From: an uncultured Roseburia sp.
Lineage (GTDB): Bacteria; Bacillota; Clostridia; Lachnospirales; Lachnospiraceae
DNA length: 64,000 nucleotides
Reading direction: 5' to 3'
Assembly (NCBI GenBank): GCA_947567625.1
Contig: CANONN010000014.1
Span: 1-64,000, forward strand
In this document: one piece after another, positions 35,433-45,082 of the stretch
How the letters are laid out: each line of letters opens with the position of its first letter
Numbering within the stretch: position 1 is the stretch's first letter
The notes under the pieces: generated by a model
Seen by the model: only the letters and a program-made list of their open reading frames with translations
The model's database searches: none
Told to the model about the DNA's origin: nothing
Made by a program: the position numbers and the translations under genes

Positions 35433-36311
35433 TCACTTACCCACAAAGCGCCCGCTGGCGCCGCAGGGCAGCACAAGCCCGTTGGAGGACACCGGCAGGC
35501 CGATTTCGCCGGCGTCAATATTCCCGTCGTATGGTCTTAGTATCGTGTGCAGCATATAGCCAAGAACGGCCGGCTGTAGTCCGGTTGTGTAGGAGTTGAT
35601 GAGAAAAAACAGCGGCTGCGGCGTCAGAATCTGCGCACAGAGCTGCAAGAGAGGAAAGATGGCATCCTCGATCTTCCAGATTTCTCCTTTGGGTCCCCTG
35701 CCGTAGGAGGGCGGGTCCATAATAATTGCGTCATACTGATTGCCGCGGCGGATTTCCCGCTCGACAAATTTCACACAGTCGTCTACCAGCCAGCGGATAG
35801 GGGCGTCGCCCAGCCCGGAGGAGACGGCGTTTTCTTTTGCCCAGGCCACCATGCCCTTGGAAGCGTCGACATGCGTCACGGAGGCGCCGGCCGACGCCGC
35901 GGCCAGGGTGGCGCCCCCGGTGTAGGCAAACAGATTTAACACTTTAATCGGGCGGCCTGCTTCCCGGATTTTTTGCGACATCCAGTCCCAGTTTGCGGCC
36001 TGCTCCGGGAAAAGGCCGGTGTGCTTGAAGCTAAACGGCTTCAGATGGAAAGTCAGTCCCAGCGGCTGGTAAGCGATGGACCACTGCTTGGGCAGATCGA
36101 AAAACTCCCACTCACCGCCACCCTTGGCGCTTCTATGATAGTGGCCGTTTTTCCTGCGCCAGCCCGGCGCGTTTTTTGGCGTGTGCCAGATGACCTGGGG
36201 GTCCGGGCGCACCAAGACATAATCTCCCCAGCGCTCTAGCTTCTCACCGCCGGAGCAGTCGATCACTTCGTAATCTATCCAATTATCTGCGATCCACATA
36301 AAAATAACCAT
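35433..36311 (-). CDS. Class I SAM-dependent methyltransferase, RlmI-like
   Basis: 292 residues (an in-frame ATG at 36299 is an alternative start). The SAM motif is LNLFAYTGGATLAAASAGA, followed by THVDASKGMVAWAKENA and the catalytic-loop motif IIMDPPSYGRGPKGEIWKIED. The pattern matches the rRNA m5C methyltransferase RlmI/YccW group; no PUA domain is seen, so it is a shorter relative. Its likely substrate is rRNA. It is upstream of the ABC exporter gene. Confidence 0.85.
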   Translation of the reverse strand: MVIFMWIADNWIDYEVIDCSGGEKLERWGDYVLVRPDPQVIWHTPKNAPGWRRKNGHYHRSAKGGGEWEFFDLPKQWSIAYQPLGLTFHLKPFSFKHTGLFPEQAANWDWMSQKIREAGRPIKVLNLFAYTGGATLAAASAGASVTHVDASKGMVAWAKENAVSSGLGDAPIRWLVDDCVKFVEREIRRGNQYDAIIMDPPSYGRGPKGEIWKIEDAIFPLLQLCAQILTPQPLFFLINSYTTGLQPAVLGYMLHTILRPYDGNIDAGEIGLPVSSNGLVLPCGASGRFVGK

Positions 36312-36357
36312 ACCTTTCTCTCAACCTGCAAACTTTGGGCCGCAGGCACAAATTTGC

Positions 36358-36381
36358 GTGTGAAAAATTTATTTTTCACAC
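36358..36381. repeat. GTGTGAAAAAT palindrome, copy upstream of the methyltransferase
   Basis: GTGTGAAAAAT-TT-ATTTTTCACAC is a perfect 24-bp palindrome with 11-bp arms identical to the copy at 28272. It lies 46 bp upstream of the methyltransferase start codon, on its promoter side. Confidence 0.88.
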
Positions 36382-36441
36382 TACCTCCTTGTGAATTTAG
36401 ATTTACACTGCGCTACATTGTTAGCCGGGATTGATGGGATG

Positions 36442-36508
36442 CCATAATGTTCTATCCTTGGACTGTTTTTCCGAGGGGACGCTCCCTAACAGGGATAGAA
36501 CGCTATGG
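36442..36508. repeat. Interrupted inverted repeat downstream of trkH
   Basis: CCATA-N2-GTTCTATCC (36442-36457) pairs with GGATAGAAC-N2-TATGG (36493-36508) around a ~35-nt centre. It ends 5 bp before the trkH stop. It may stop or protect the trk transcript 3' end, but no T-run is present. Confidence 0.6.
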
Positions 36509-36513
36509 CAATC

Positions 36514-37956
36514 CTATCTTCTTCTCCAGGTCGACGGCATCAGCATAACAAGCATCGGGAACAATTCCAGGCGTCCCGCCAGCATGTCGAACATCAGCAC
36601 AAATTTGGAAAACGTGCTGAAAATAGAGAAGTTGCAGCTGGGCCCGACAGCGTCCAGGCCGGGGCCGATGTTATTGAGTGTGGCGGCTACCGCCGTAAAA
36701 TTAGTCGTAAAGTTAAAGTTGTCCACACTGATGAGCAGCGTGGAGATCAAAAGCATCAGAAAGTAAATGACAAGGAATACGTTGGCCGAGCGCAGGACCT
36801 CGTGGCCGACGACATGTCCGTCCATGCGCACTTTGCGCACCTCCCGCGGGTGAATCGAGAGCGAGAGTTCCTTTTTGATCGTCTTGCACAAAAGGACGAT
36901 GCGGGATACTTTCATTCCGCCGCCGGTGCTGCCGGCGCAGGCGCCCAGAAACATCAGGAGAACCAGAATACATTTGGAGAGTTCCGGCCACAGATCAAAG
37001 TCTGCCGTCGCAAATCCCGTGGTCGTGATGATGGAGCCGACCTGAAAGAACGAGTGGCGCAGTGTTTCCTCAAGCGTCGGGTAAAGGTGTCGGATATTGA
37101 AGGCTATGATGCCCACGGAGCCTAAAATAATAAACAGATACCAGCGGATTTCTTCTATTTTAAATGCTTCGCGGAACTTTTTGGAGAGAAGCAAAAAATA
37201 GGCGGAATAATTGATGCCGCTTAAAATCATAAAGATCGTGACAATGTTTTGCAGAGCCGGTGTGTAGCTGGCAAAGCTGTCATTTTTGATGCCGAAACCG
37301 CCGGTGCCCACCGTGCCGAAGGTGGAGGTGAATGCGTCGAACGCCGGCATGCCAAAGGCGATCAGCAGAACGATTTCCAGAATCGTCATGGCCAGATAAA
37401 TGCCATACAAAATCTTTGCGGTGTCCTTTACATGCGGCACAAGCTTGGTGACGGAGGGGCCGGGGCTCTCGGCGCGCATCAGGTTCATGTTGGAACCGCC
37501 CATCATGGGCAGGATGGCCATGATAAAGACAAATACGCCCATACCGCCAATCCAGTGTGTAAAGCTGCGCCAGAACAGGCTGGCGTGTGTCAGCGGTTCC
37601 ACTTCCGTCAGGATACTGGCCCCGGTGGTGGTAAAGCCGGAGATTGTCTCGAACAGCGCATCCACATAGGACGGGATGTCCCCTGTCAGCACGAGGGGCA
37701 GCGCCCCGAAAATACTCATCACAAGCCAGCTGAGCGCCACGGTGGCGAACCCCTCCCTGGCATAGATCGATCTGTTTTTGGGCTTGCGGATGCCAAGGAG
37801 CAGGCCGCAGGCCAGACAGAGCGCTGCGCCAAAGAAATAAGGGAAAGCGGCGTCTTCCGAGTAAAAGAGGAGATCTACCAGTGCCGGAAGCAGCAAAAAA
37901 ATGCTCTCAAATTTTAACACATATCCAAGAATATACAGTACAATCCGATAATTCAT
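36514..37956 (-). CDS. trkH: Potassium uptake protein TrkH/KtrB family
   Basis: 480 residues with TTGGAGG upstream. The four M1-P-M2 repeats of K+ channels are visible through the filter-like segments TTTGASIL, VGTGGFGI, TTTGFATAD and NNIGPGLDAVG. The terminal SPSTWR motif is kept as MPSTWRRR. It forms the K+-conducting subunit with TrkA, whose gene is 6 bp upstream in the same operon. The length is normal. Confidence 0.95.
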   Translation of the reverse strand: MNYRIVLYILGYVLKFESIFLLLPALVDLLFYSEDAAFPYFFGAALCLACGLLLGIRKPKNRSIYAREGFATVALSWLVMSIFGALPLVLTGDIPSYVDALFETISGFTTTGASILTEVEPLTHASLFWRSFTHWIGGMGVFVFIMAILPMMGGSNMNLMRAESPGPSVTKLVPHVKDTAKILYGIYLAMTILEIVLLIAFGMPAFDAFTSTFGTVGTGGFGIKNDSFASYTPALQNIVTIFMILSGINYSAYFLLLSKKFREAFKIEEIRWYLFIILGSVGIIAFNIRHLYPTLEETLRHSFFQVGSIITTTGFATADFDLWPELSKCILVLLMFLGACAGSTGGGMKVSRIVLLCKTIKKELSLSIHPREVRKVRMDGHVVGHEVLRSANVFLVIYFLMLLISTLLISVDNFNFTTNFTAVAATLNNIGPGLDAVGPSCNFSIFSTFSKFVLMFDMLAGRLELFPMLVMLMPSTWRRR

Positions 37957-37962
37957 AATATG

Positions 37963-39321
37963 CTAAGCCTCCAAAATCTCTGTGATATTGGAAATCCGAT
38001 AGCCGGAGAGGACAACCACGACAGAATCGCCCGGCATAATACGGTCGGAACCGCTGGGAATAATCACTTTACCGCGGCGGTAGATACAGCAGATCAGCGT
38101 ATTTTTGCGCAGAGACAAATCCTGCAGGGGGATATTGGTAAAATCCGCTTCCGATTTGATGGTAAATTCGAGCGCTTCCGCCTTGCCGCCTGCCAGTTTA
38201 TAGAGCGTCTCCACGTTGCTGTTTTGCGAGTAGCTGGTAGAGCGCACATGTTTAATAATGTAATCGGAGGTGATGACCCGCGGATAAATAATACTGCCGA
38301 GTTTTAGCTTGTCAATCACGTTGTTAAAACTGATGCGGTTAATTTTAGTCACGGTCTTGGCATTGGAAACCTCCGTGGTGTAGAGGGAGAGCAGGATATT
38401 TTCTTCGTCCACGCCGGTCAGCGCGGCAAATCCCTGGGCGTTTTCAAGCCCTTGCTGCATGAGGAGGGCCTGGTCGGTGGCATCTCCGTAAATAATGGTG
38501 GCTTCCGGGAGTAACTCGCTTAAAGTCTCGCAGCGTTCCCTGTTTTTTTCTATAATGGTGACTTTGATGCCGGAATCGAGCAGCCGTTTCGCCAGGTAAA
38601 AAGAAATCTTGCCGCCGCCGGCCAAGATGGCGTTTTTTACCCGGTTTTTCATGACGCCGATCTTGCTGAAAAATTCCAGCGAATTGCGTCTGGTGGCGGT
38701 GATGGAGACGACGTCGTTTTCCTCAAACTCAAAGTCTCCGTTGGGGATGATGACCTGGTCGCCGCGGATTACCGTGCAGACTAACACATTGGTGTGCAGC
38801 GTCTGCGGCAGCTTGGCCAGCTTTCGCTGAATCAGCGGGGAACCCGAGAGCACTCTAAAATGAAGCAGCTCCACATGACCTTTGGCAAAAGAATCCACGC
38901 GGATTGCGGAGGGAAACTGGAAAATGCGCTCGATTTCGCGTGCGGCAGTCAGCTCCGGGTTTATGATCATGGCGAGACCGAACTCCTTTTTTAAGAATTC
39001 GACTTCGCTGATATAGATCGGGTTGCGGATGCGGGCGATTGTCTGGCAGCGCCCGGTTTTCTTGGCGATCACGCAGCACAGAAGATTCTTCTCGTCGTCG
39101 CCGGTGACTGCGATCAGAAGATGCGCGGTTTTGATGCCGGCCTCGAGTAAGACCTGATGGCTGATGCCGTTGCCGATGATACCCATGGCGTCCATTTCGT
39201 CCGTGATGCGTTCTACTTTTTCTGCATTTTCATCAATGACTGTAATGTTGTGGGATTCGCTGCTAAGCTGCTCGGCGAGAGTATAGCCCACTTTTCCACA
39301 GCCTACGATAATAATGTCCAT
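37963..39321 (-). CDS. trkA: Trk potassium system regulator TrkA
   Basis: 452 residues. Two RCK halves, each with a Rossmann nucleotide-binding site: MDIIIVGCGKVGYTLAEQL at the start and NAILAGGGKISFYLAKRLLDS near residue 228, each followed by a C-terminal TrkA_C lobe (ending SVVVVLSGYRIS). It binds NAD(H) or ATP and gates TrkH. The start is fixed by the invariant MDIIIVGCG, although AGAAAGG lies a little far upstream. It forms an operon with trkH. Confidence 0.95.
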   Translation of the reverse strand: MDIIIVGCGKVGYTLAEQLSSESHNITVIDENAEKVERITDEMDAMGIIGNGISHQVLLEAGIKTAHLLIAVTGDDEKNLLCCVIAKKTGRCQTIARIRNPIYISEVEFLKKEFGLAMIINPELTAAREIERIFQFPSAIRVDSFAKGHVELLHFRVLSGSPLIQRKLAKLPQTLHTNVLVCTVIRGDQVIIPNGDFEFEENDVVSITATRRNSLEFFSKIGVMKNRVKNAILAGGGKISFYLAKRLLDSGIKVTIIEKNRERCETLSELLPEATIIYGDATDQALLMQQGLENAQGFAALTGVDEENILLSLYTTEVSNAKTVTKINRISFNNVIDKLKLGSIIYPRVITSDYIIKHVRSTSYSQNSNVETLYKLAGGKAEALEFTIKSEADFTNIPLQDLSLRKNTLICCIYRRGKVIIPSGSDRIMPGDSVVVVLSGYRISNITEILEA

Positions 39322-39439
39322 AGTGATACGACCATGCCTTTCTTCCGTTTTCTATTATGAATACTATATAATGAAAAAACAAAAAAGTAAACTGTTCTGC
39401 GCAAGAGGACAAAATTTTTTACAAATCGTAAAAAAATCC

Positions 39440-39468
39440 TTGCATTTTATGGAAAACTCATTTATAAT
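39440..39468 (+). promoter_or_regulatory. Promoter of the S10 operon
   Basis: TTGCAT (39440-39445) and TATAAT (39463-39468) with a 17-bp spacer lie in a very A+T-rich stretch, giving a leader of about 280 nt before rpsJ. Confidence 0.85.
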
Positions 39469-39474
39469 AGCCAT

Positions 39475-39750
39475 TGCTGTGACATTGATAGCGTAGAAGC
39501 GTGAGGTTGCTGCCCGGCGGGCAGGTTTTCCGTGGAGCGAATGTCAAGTTAGGAAACTGGCGACAAGTCACTGTACCATAACATCTACAGAGTAGAAACA
39601 ACCGTGCGGCTCTTATTTTGGGCAAGGCTATTCCCGGATAAGACAAAGATAGCGCGCGGAGAAGTGTGCAGTCACCACTTGTCGTACAAAGGCGATAGAC
39701 CACAGAGGATTCTATCGTAGGAATCGTGCGAAAAGGAGGCGGCTTTTTTT
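39475..39750 (+). promoter_or_regulatory. Long structured leader of the S10 operon
   Basis: About 275 nt between the promoter and rpsJ contain no gene but many short complementary segments: GCCCG/CGGGC near 39512-39525, GTCAAGTTAGGAAACTGGC, and a CTATCG.../GATAG pair. A leader this long and G+C-richer than the promoter region suggests autoregulation by a ribosomal protein, as known for S10-type operons. The binding protein cannot be named from sequence. There is no obvious T-run terminator in it. The ribosome binding site AAAGGAGG is at its 3' end. Confidence 0.55.
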
Positions 39751-40068
39751 ATGGCAAGTCAAGTAATGAGAATCACATTAAAAGCTTATGATCACGAATT
39801 AGTTGATTCTTCAGCTAAGAAGATCATTGAGACTGTTAAGAAGAACGGAGCACAGGTGAGCGGACCGGTGCCTCTTCCGACAAAGAAAGAGGTTATTACC
39901 ATTTTGCGTGCTACTCACAAATATAAGGACTCCCGCGAACAGTTCGAGCAGAGAACTCATAAGAGGCTGATCGACATTGTGACACCGACGCAAAAAACGG
40001 TAGACGCTTTATCCCGTTTGGAGATGCCGGCCGGTGTTTACATCGACATCAAAATGAAAAATAAGTAA
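39751..40068 (+). CDS. rpsJ: Small-subunit ribosomal protein S10 (uS10)
   Basis: 105 residues beginning with [19 protein letters not shown], with [15 protein letters not shown] and [10 protein letters not shown] in the middle, all S10 hallmarks. It sits in the 30S head and also joins NusB in antitermination. It is the first gene of the superoperon, behind the 280-nt leader. Confidence 0.98.
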   Translation: MASQVMRITLKAYDHELVDSSAKKIIETVKKNGAQVSGPVPLPTKKEVITILRATHKYKDSREQFEQRTHKRLIDIVTPTQKTVDALSRLEMPAGVYIDIKMKNK

Positions 40069-40214
40069 TTCATTTTGAACATTATTTAGTGAATATCCTA
40101 AAGGGTTTTATGATAGTAGCAATGCTTCTATGGACTTTCTAGGATGAACGGTTCCGCTGCCCCGGTTTGTCGGGTAAGAAGCGTTCCGCTGTAGAGAAAA
40201 CAGGAGGTAAAAGA

Positions 40215-40898
40215 ATGAAGAAAGCGATTTTAGCAACAAAAGTCGGAATGACTCAAATCTTCAACGCAGACGGCGTATTAGTGCCGGTTACTGTATTGGA
40301 AGCTGGTCCCTGCGCTGTCACACAGATCAAGACAGTGGACAATGACGGATACAGCGCAGTGCAGGTCGCATTTGCCGATAAGAAAGAGAGAATTGTCAGC
40401 AAGGATGCAAACGGTAAGAAAGAAATCAAACACAGACATGGCGTAAACAAAGCCGAGATGGGCCACTTCAAAAAGGCCGGCGTATCCGGAAAACGCTATG
40501 TAAAGGAGTTTAAACTGGAAAACGCGGACGAGTACAAGCTTGGCGATGTCATCAAGGCAGATATCTTTGCCGAGGGCGACAAGATCGACGCGACTGCGAT
40601 TTCCAAGGGAAAAGGATTCCAGGGTGCGATCAAGAGATTTGGACAGCACAGAGGGCCGATGGCTCACGGTTCCAAGTTCCATCGCCACCAGGGTTCCAAC
40701 GGTGCATGTTCTTCCCCGAGCCGTGTGTTCAAGGGAAAAGGGATGCCTGGACATATGGGAAGCGTAAAGGTTACGACACAGAATCTCGAAGTTGTGAGAG
40801 TCGACGCGGAAAACAATCTGCTTTTAATCAAAGGCTCCGTGCCGGGTGCCAAGAAATGTCTGGTTACCATCAAAGAGACGGTAAAAGCAGGTAAATAG
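40215..40898 (+). CDS. rplC: Large-subunit ribosomal protein L3 (uL3)
   Basis: 227 residues from the ATG at 40215 (GGAGGTAAAAG upstream); a longer start at 40167 would include the leader. It starts [20 protein letters not shown] and contains [21 protein letters not shown], the long L3 loop, both diagnostic. L3 nucleates 50S assembly near the peptidyl-transferase centre. It overlaps no neighbour; rplD follows after 28 bp. Confidence 0.98.
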   Translation: MKKAILATKVGMTQIFNADGVLVPVTVLEAGPCAVTQIKTVDNDGYSAVQVAFADKKERIVSKDANGKKEIKHRHGVNKAEMGHFKKAGVSGKRYVKEFKLENADEYKLGDVIKADIFAEGDKIDATAISKGKGFQGAIKRFGQHRGPMAHGSKFHRHQGSNGACSSPSRVFKGKGMPGHMGSVKVTTQNLEVVRVDAENNLLLIKGSVPGAKKCLVTIKETVKAGK

Positions 40899-40926
40899 TG
40901 TTTGATTCGGAAAGGAGGAACGAATA

Positions 40927-41547
40927 ATGGCTAAAGTAGCTGTTTTAAATATGGAAGGCAAAGAAGTCGAGACGATAGAATTAAACGATGATGTCTTCGG
41001 TGTAAAGATAAATGAGCATTTAGTGCATATGGCTGTACTGCAGCAGCTGGCGAACAACCGTCAGGGAACGCAGAAAGCAAAGACGCGTTCGGAAGTGCGC
41101 GGCGGCGGCAGAAAGCCGTGGAGACAGAAGGGAACCGGTCACGCAAGACAGGGTTCTACCAGAGCGCCGCAGTGGACGCATGGCGGCGTTGTGTTTGCAC
41201 CGACGCCAAGAGATTACTCTTTTAAGCTCAACCGCAAAGAGAAGAGGGCGGCGTTAAAGTCCGCACTGTCCTCGAGAGTGGCAGAGAACAAATTTATCGT
41301 TGTGGACGCATTAAATTTTGACGAAATTAAAACCAAAAAGTTTGTCGAAGTCATGAAGAACTTAAATGTTGACAAGGCTCTGGTCGTATTGGATGACATG
41401 AACGAGAACGTGATCCGCTCTGCGAACAATATCCCGACCGTAAAGACAAGCCAGACAAACGAGATCAACGTATACGACATCTTGAAGTACGACACGGTTG
41501 TTGTGACCAAGGATGCCGTAAAGACCATCGAGGAGGTGTATGCATAA
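40927..41547 (+). CDS. rplD: Large-subunit ribosomal protein L4 (uL4)
   Basis: 206 residues with AAAGGAGG upstream. The centre [20 protein letters not shown] is the L4 loop that enters the peptide exit tunnel. L4 also represses S10 operons in some bacteria and might act on the leader here (inference). Its stop overlaps the rplW start by one base. Confidence 0.98.
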   Translation: MAKVAVLNMEGKEVETIELNDDVFGVKINEHLVHMAVLQQLANNRQGTQKAKTRSEVRGGGRKPWRQKGTGHARQGSTRAPQWTHGGVVFAPTPRDYSFKLNRKEKRAALKSALSSRVAENKFIVVDALNFDEIKTKKFVEVMKNLNVDKALVVLDDMNENVIRSANNIPTVKTSQTNEINVYDILKYDTVVVTKDAVKTIEEVYA

Positions 41548-41846
41548 TGGCAAACATTCAGTATTATGATGTAATCCTCAAACCGGTAGTGACGGAGAAA
41601 AGCATGAATGTCATGGCTGAGAAGAAATATACGTTCCTGGTTCACCCGGAGGCAAACAAGACTATGATCAAAGAAGCAGTCGAGAAGATGTTTGAGGGCG
41701 TAAAGGTAGCCCATGTAAACACGATGAACTGCAAGGGCAAAAACAAGAGACGCGGCATGGTGGTCGGAAAGACCGCCAGGACCAAAAAGGCGATTGTCCA
41801 GCTGACTGAGGACAGCAAGGACATTGAGATTTTTGCCGGTTTATAA
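41547..41846 (+). CDS. rplW: Large-subunit ribosomal protein L23 (uL23)
   Basis: 99 residues, translationally coupled to rplD by a one-base TAATG overlap. It starts [15 protein letters not shown], with [21 protein letters not shown] later, both typical of L23, which sits at the tunnel exit and docks trigger factor and SRP. Confidence 0.97.
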   Translation: MANIQYYDVILKPVVTEKSMNVMAEKKYTFLVHPEANKTMIKEAVEKMFEGVKVAHVNTMNCKGKNKRRGMVVGKTARTKKAIVQLTEDSKDIEIFAGL

Positions 41847-41894
41847 ATTATGCACAGGAAAGTGCGATAAGAAACATTTGAAAGGAGAATCAAA

Positions 41895-42740
41895 ATGGGA
41901 ATCAAAACCTATAACCCATATACACCTTCCAGAAGGAATATGACCGGTTCTGATTTTTCCGAGATTACGAAGACTACACCGGAAAAGTCACTGACCGTTT
42001 CTTTAAAGAAGAATGCCGGCCGTAACAATCAGGGTAAGATCACTGTCAGACATCAGGGCGGCGGAAACAGAAGAAAATACAGATTGGTTGATTTCAAGAG
42101 AAACAGCAAGGACGGTATCCCGGCAAAGGTTATCGGCATTGAGTATGATCCGAACAGGACGGCCAATATCGCGCTGATCTGCTATGCAGACGGTGAGAAA
42201 GCGTATATCCTTGCACCGCAGGGGCTCACGGACGGCATGACCGTTATGAGCGGCGCACAGGCGGAAGTCCGCGTGGGCAATTGCCTGCCGTTGGAGAATA
42301 TCCCGGTCGGTACGCAGGTGCACAATATTGAGCTGTATGCAGGCAAGGGCGGACAGATGGTTCGTTCCGCCGGTATGAGCGCACAGCTTATGGCAAAAGA
42401 GGGAAAATATGCGACGCTTCGTCTCCCCTCCGGTGAGATGCGTCTCGTTCCGTTAAACTGCCGTGCGACAATCGGCGTGATCGGAAATGCCGACCACAAC
42501 CTTGTAAATATCGGTAAAGCAGGCCGTAAGCGCCATATGGGCGTGCGCCCGACTGTCCGCGGTTCTGTTATGAACCCGAACGACCATCCACACGGAGGCG
42601 GCGAGGGACGTGCACCGGTTGGACGTCCGGGCCCGTGTACACCTTGGGGCAAACCTGCACTTGGCCTTAAGACCAGAAAGAAACATAAGGCTTCCAATAA
42701 GCTGATCGTAAGACGCCGTGACGGCAGGGCAATCAAATAA
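41895..42740 (+). CDS. rplB: Large-subunit ribosomal protein L2 (uL2)
   Basis: 281 residues with GAAAGGAG upstream. The [18 protein letters not shown] start, [18 protein letters not shown], and the C-terminal [19 protein letters not shown] are invariant L2 blocks. L2 is needed for subunit joining and peptidyl transfer. A 280-bp spacer with hairpins and an internal promoter follows. Confidence 0.98.
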   Translation: MGIKTYNPYTPSRRNMTGSDFSEITKTTPEKSLTVSLKKNAGRNNQGKITVRHQGGGNRRKYRLVDFKRNSKDGIPAKVIGIEYDPNRTANIALICYADGEKAYILAPQGLTDGMTVMSGAQAEVRVGNCLPLENIPVGTQVHNIELYAGKGGQMVRSAGMSAQLMAKEGKYATLRLPSGEMRLVPLNCRATIGVIGNADHNLVNIGKAGRKRHMGVRPTVRGSVMNPNDHPHGGGEGRAPVGRPGPCTPWGKPALGLKTRKKHKASNKLIVRRRDGRAIK

Positions 42741-43020
42741 ACGCAAAATTGTGTTTATTTGCAAATTGCAATGTAACTTGCATTGCAATTTGCAGTTAAT
42801 GAAAATGAACGCAGGAACAGCAGAACGGTAATTTTTTGTGCATATTGTTTAAAAAATGCCGGTTCTGCTGGTTTCTTGTGTCACAAATGTGAGAAAAGCA
42901 AAAAGCTGGGGACAGCCGCTTGCTTTTTGATGACAGTTTGTTATAATTATAAAGATGTTTGAAGTTCTTAGGAAACGCGTGGTCGCGTGTAAGGGAACTT
43001 ATGATATTAGGAGGTAAAAT
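42741..43020 (+). other. 280-bp spacer between rplB and rpsS with two hairpins
   Basis: GCAAATTGCAATG (42761-42773) pairs with CATTGCAATTTGC (42781-42793), a perfect 13-bp stem. CAGCAGAAC...TTTTTT (42818-42837) pairs, with about three mismatches, with AAAAAA...GTTCTGCTG (42851-42870). A promoter (42920-42947) follows. The gap is unusually large inside an S10 operon, where rplB and rpsS are normally adjacent. Confidence 0.8.
42920..42947 (+). promoter_or_regulatory. Internal promoter before rpsS
   Basis: TTGCTT (42920-42925) and TATAAT (42942-42947) with a 16-bp spacer lie ~75 bp before rpsS and after the second hairpin. They could supply the distal S10 genes independently. Confidence 0.7.
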
Positions 43021-43302
43021 ATGGCTCGTTCATTAAAAAAAGGACCATTCGCAGACGCGAGTCTGTTGAAAAAAGTAGATGCTATGAATGCATCCGGTGA
43101 TAAGTCTGTTATCAAAACATGGTCACGTCGTTCTACGATCTTCCCGCAGTTTGTCGGACATACCTTTGCCGTTCATGACGGAAGAAAACATGTGCCGGTA
43201 TACGTGACAGAGGACATGGTAGGCCATAAGCTCGGTGAGTTCGTTGCCACGAGAACTTACAGAGGACATGGAAAAGACGAGAAAAAATCGGGTGTTAGAT
43301 AA
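43021..43302 (+). CDS. rpsS: Small-subunit ribosomal protein S19 (uS19)
   Basis: 93 residues with AGGAGG upstream. The start [19 protein letters not shown], the middle [24 protein letters not shown] and the C-terminal [11 protein letters not shown] are invariant S19 blocks. It binds 16S rRNA in the 30S head. Located in standard order before rplV. Confidence 0.98.
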   Translation: MARSLKKGPFADASLLKKVDAMNASGDKSVIKTWSRRSTIFPQFVGHTFAVHDGRKHVPVYVTEDMVGHKLGEFVATRTYRGHGKDEKKSGVR

Positions 43303-43331
43303 GAGACATTTTTTGAAAGGAGGTTTCATTC

Positions 43332-43718
43332 ATGGCTAAGGGACATAGAAGTCAGATTAAGAGAGAGAGAAATGAAATAAAAGACACCAGACCATCCGCT
43401 AAGTTGTCATTTGCGAGAGTGTCTGTGCAGAAAGCTTGCTTCGTATTAGATGCAATTCGCGGAAAAGATGTTCAGACGGCGCTTGCCATCGTGACATACA
43501 ATCCGAGATATGCTTCTACACTGATAAAGAAGTTATTGGAGTCGGCCATTGCCAATGCTGAGAATAACAATGGTTTGAGGGCAGAGAACCTTTATGTTGC
43601 GGAGTGCTTCGCAAACAAGGGGCCGACGATGAAGAGAATCCGTCCAAGAGCGCAGGGCAGGGCTTACAGAATCGAGAAGAGAATGAGCCATATCACAATC
43701 GTGCTTGACGAGAAGTAA
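43332..43718 (+). CDS. rplV: Large-subunit ribosomal protein L22 (uL22)
   Basis: 128 residues with AAAGGAGG upstream. It contains SAKLSFARVSVQKACFVLDAIRGKD and the beta-hairpin AYRIEKRMSHITIVLDE, which lines the exit tunnel. Its N-terminus is slightly extended (KGHRSQIKRERNEIK), as often in Clostridia. Confidence 0.97.
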   Translation: MAKGHRSQIKRERNEIKDTRPSAKLSFARVSVQKACFVLDAIRGKDVQTALAIVTYNPRYASTLIKKLLESAIANAENNNGLRAENLYVAECFANKGPTMKRIRPRAQGRAYRIEKRMSHITIVLDEK

Positions 43719-43746
43719 TCGCTTCAAATAGAGAAAGGAGTATAAT

Positions 43747-44421
43747 ATGGGACAGAAAGTTAATCCACATGGCTTGAGAGTCGGTATCATCAAAGATTGG
43801 GACTCCAAATGGTATGCGGAATCAGATTTTGCAGATTTCTTAGTGGAAGACTACAATATCAGAACATATCTTAAGAAAAAGTTATACGCAGCAGGTGTTT
43901 CAAAGATTGAGGTCGAGAGAGCGTCTGACCGCGTAAAAGTAATCATTTACACGGCAAAGCCTGGCGTTGTAATCGGCAAGGGCGGCGCAGAGATCGAGAA
44001 GATCAAAGCGGAAGTGCAGAAGTTCACCGCCAAGAAGTTAGTCGTAGACATCAAAGAGGTAAAGAGACCGGACCGCGATGCACAGCTCGTTGCCGAAAAC
44101 ATTGCATTGCAGCTTGAGAACCGTGTTTCTTTCCGTAGAGCGATGAAATCCTGCATGAGCAGAACGATGAAATCAGGAGCGAAGGGAATTAAGACTTCCT
44201 GTTCAGGACGTCTCGGCGGCGCTGATATGGCCCGCACCGAGTTCTACAGCGAGGGTACGATTCCGCTTCAGACTTTGAGAGCAGATATTGATTATGGATT
44301 CGCAGAAGCAGATACCACTTACGGCAAGGTTGGCGTGAAAGTTTGGATCTACAAGGGCGAAGTGCTTCCTGCAAAGAGTAATACGGGAGATAAGACTTCC
44401 CGGGAAGGAGGAGCTCAGTAA
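43747..44421 (+). CDS. rpsC: Small-subunit ribosomal protein S3 (uS3)
   Basis: 224 residues with GAAAGGAG upstream. The start [20 protein letters not shown], the KH domain segment [15 protein letters not shown] and the C-terminal [27 protein letters not shown] are diagnostic. S3 is part of the mRNA entry helicase of the 30S subunit. It ends one base before the rplP start. Confidence 0.98.
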   Translation: MGQKVNPHGLRVGIIKDWDSKWYAESDFADFLVEDYNIRTYLKKKLYAAGVSKIEVERASDRVKVIIYTAKPGVVIGKGGAEIEKIKAEVQKFTAKKLVVDIKEVKRPDRDAQLVAENIALQLENRVSFRRAMKSCMSRTMKSGAKGIKTSCSGRLGGADMARTEFYSEGTIPLQTLRADIDYGFAEADTTYGKVGVKVWIYKGEVLPAKSNTGDKTSREGGAQ

Positions 44422-44422
44422 T

Positions 44423-44860
44423 ATGTTAATGCCTAAGAGAGTAAAACATAGAAAACAGTTCCGTGGCTCCATGGCCGGAAAAGCTACGAGAGGAAATAAG
44501 ATTGTTCAGGGTGAATACGGTATTGTCGCATTAGAGCCGTGCTGGATTCGCTCCAATCAGATTGAGGCGGCCCGTATCGCTATGACGCGTTATGTAAAGC
44601 GTGGCGGTAAGATTTGGATTAAGATTTTCCCGGACAAACCGGTGACGACAAAACCTGCCGAGACGCGTATGGGTTCCGGAAAAGGTTCTTTGGAGTACTG
44701 GGTAGCAGTCGTGAAACCAGGCCGTGTATTATTTGAAATCGCCGGTGTACCGGAAGAAGTTGCGAGAGAGGCATTGCGGCTTGCTACACATAAATTACCT
44801 TGCAAATGTAAAGTAGTTTCGCGTGCGGATTTGGAAGGCGGTGTGTCAGATGAAAACTAG
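44423..44860 (+). CDS. rplP: Large-subunit ribosomal protein L16 (uL16)
   Basis: 145 residues beginning [21 protein letters not shown], with [29 protein letters not shown] in the middle. It places the A-site tRNA. It overlaps the beginning of rpmC by 11 bp, so the two are coupled. Confidence 0.97.
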   Translation: MLMPKRVKHRKQFRGSMAGKATRGNKIVQGEYGIVALEPCWIRSNQIEAARIAMTRYVKRGGKIWIKIFPDKPVTTKPAETRMGSGKGSLEYWVAVVKPGRVLFEIAGVPEEVAREALRLATHKLPCKCKVVSRADLEGGVSDEN

Positions 44861-45059
44861 TAAATATTTAGAGGAATTAAAAAACAGCACTGTTGCAGAC
44901 TTGAATGCACAGTTAGTGGACGCTAAAAAAGAACTTTTCAATTTGAGATTCCAGAACGCAACCAATCAGTTAGACAATACGAGCAGAATCAAAGAGGTCA
45001 GAAAGAATATCGCAAGAATTCAGACGGTCATCACTGAGAAAGAAAAAGTTGCGCAGTAG
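44850..45059 (+). CDS. rpmC: Large-subunit ribosomal protein L29 (uL29)
   Basis: 69 residues from the ATG at 44850, inside the end of rplP, with AAGGCGG upstream; a longer frame from 44823 lacks a site. [32 protein letters not shown] is the L29 two-helix core. Located at the exit tunnel rim. Confidence 0.96.
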   Translation: MKTSKYLEELKNSTVADLNAQLVDAKKELFNLRFQNATNQLDNTSRIKEVRKNIARIQTVITEKEKVAQ

Positions 45060-45082
45060 GATTCTAGGAAGGAGAATTTGTC

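Noticed and set aside
36505-37917. Long plus-strand open frames opposite trkH
   Set aside because: They lie antisense to a well-recognised trkH gene and encode low-complexity, family-less sequences.
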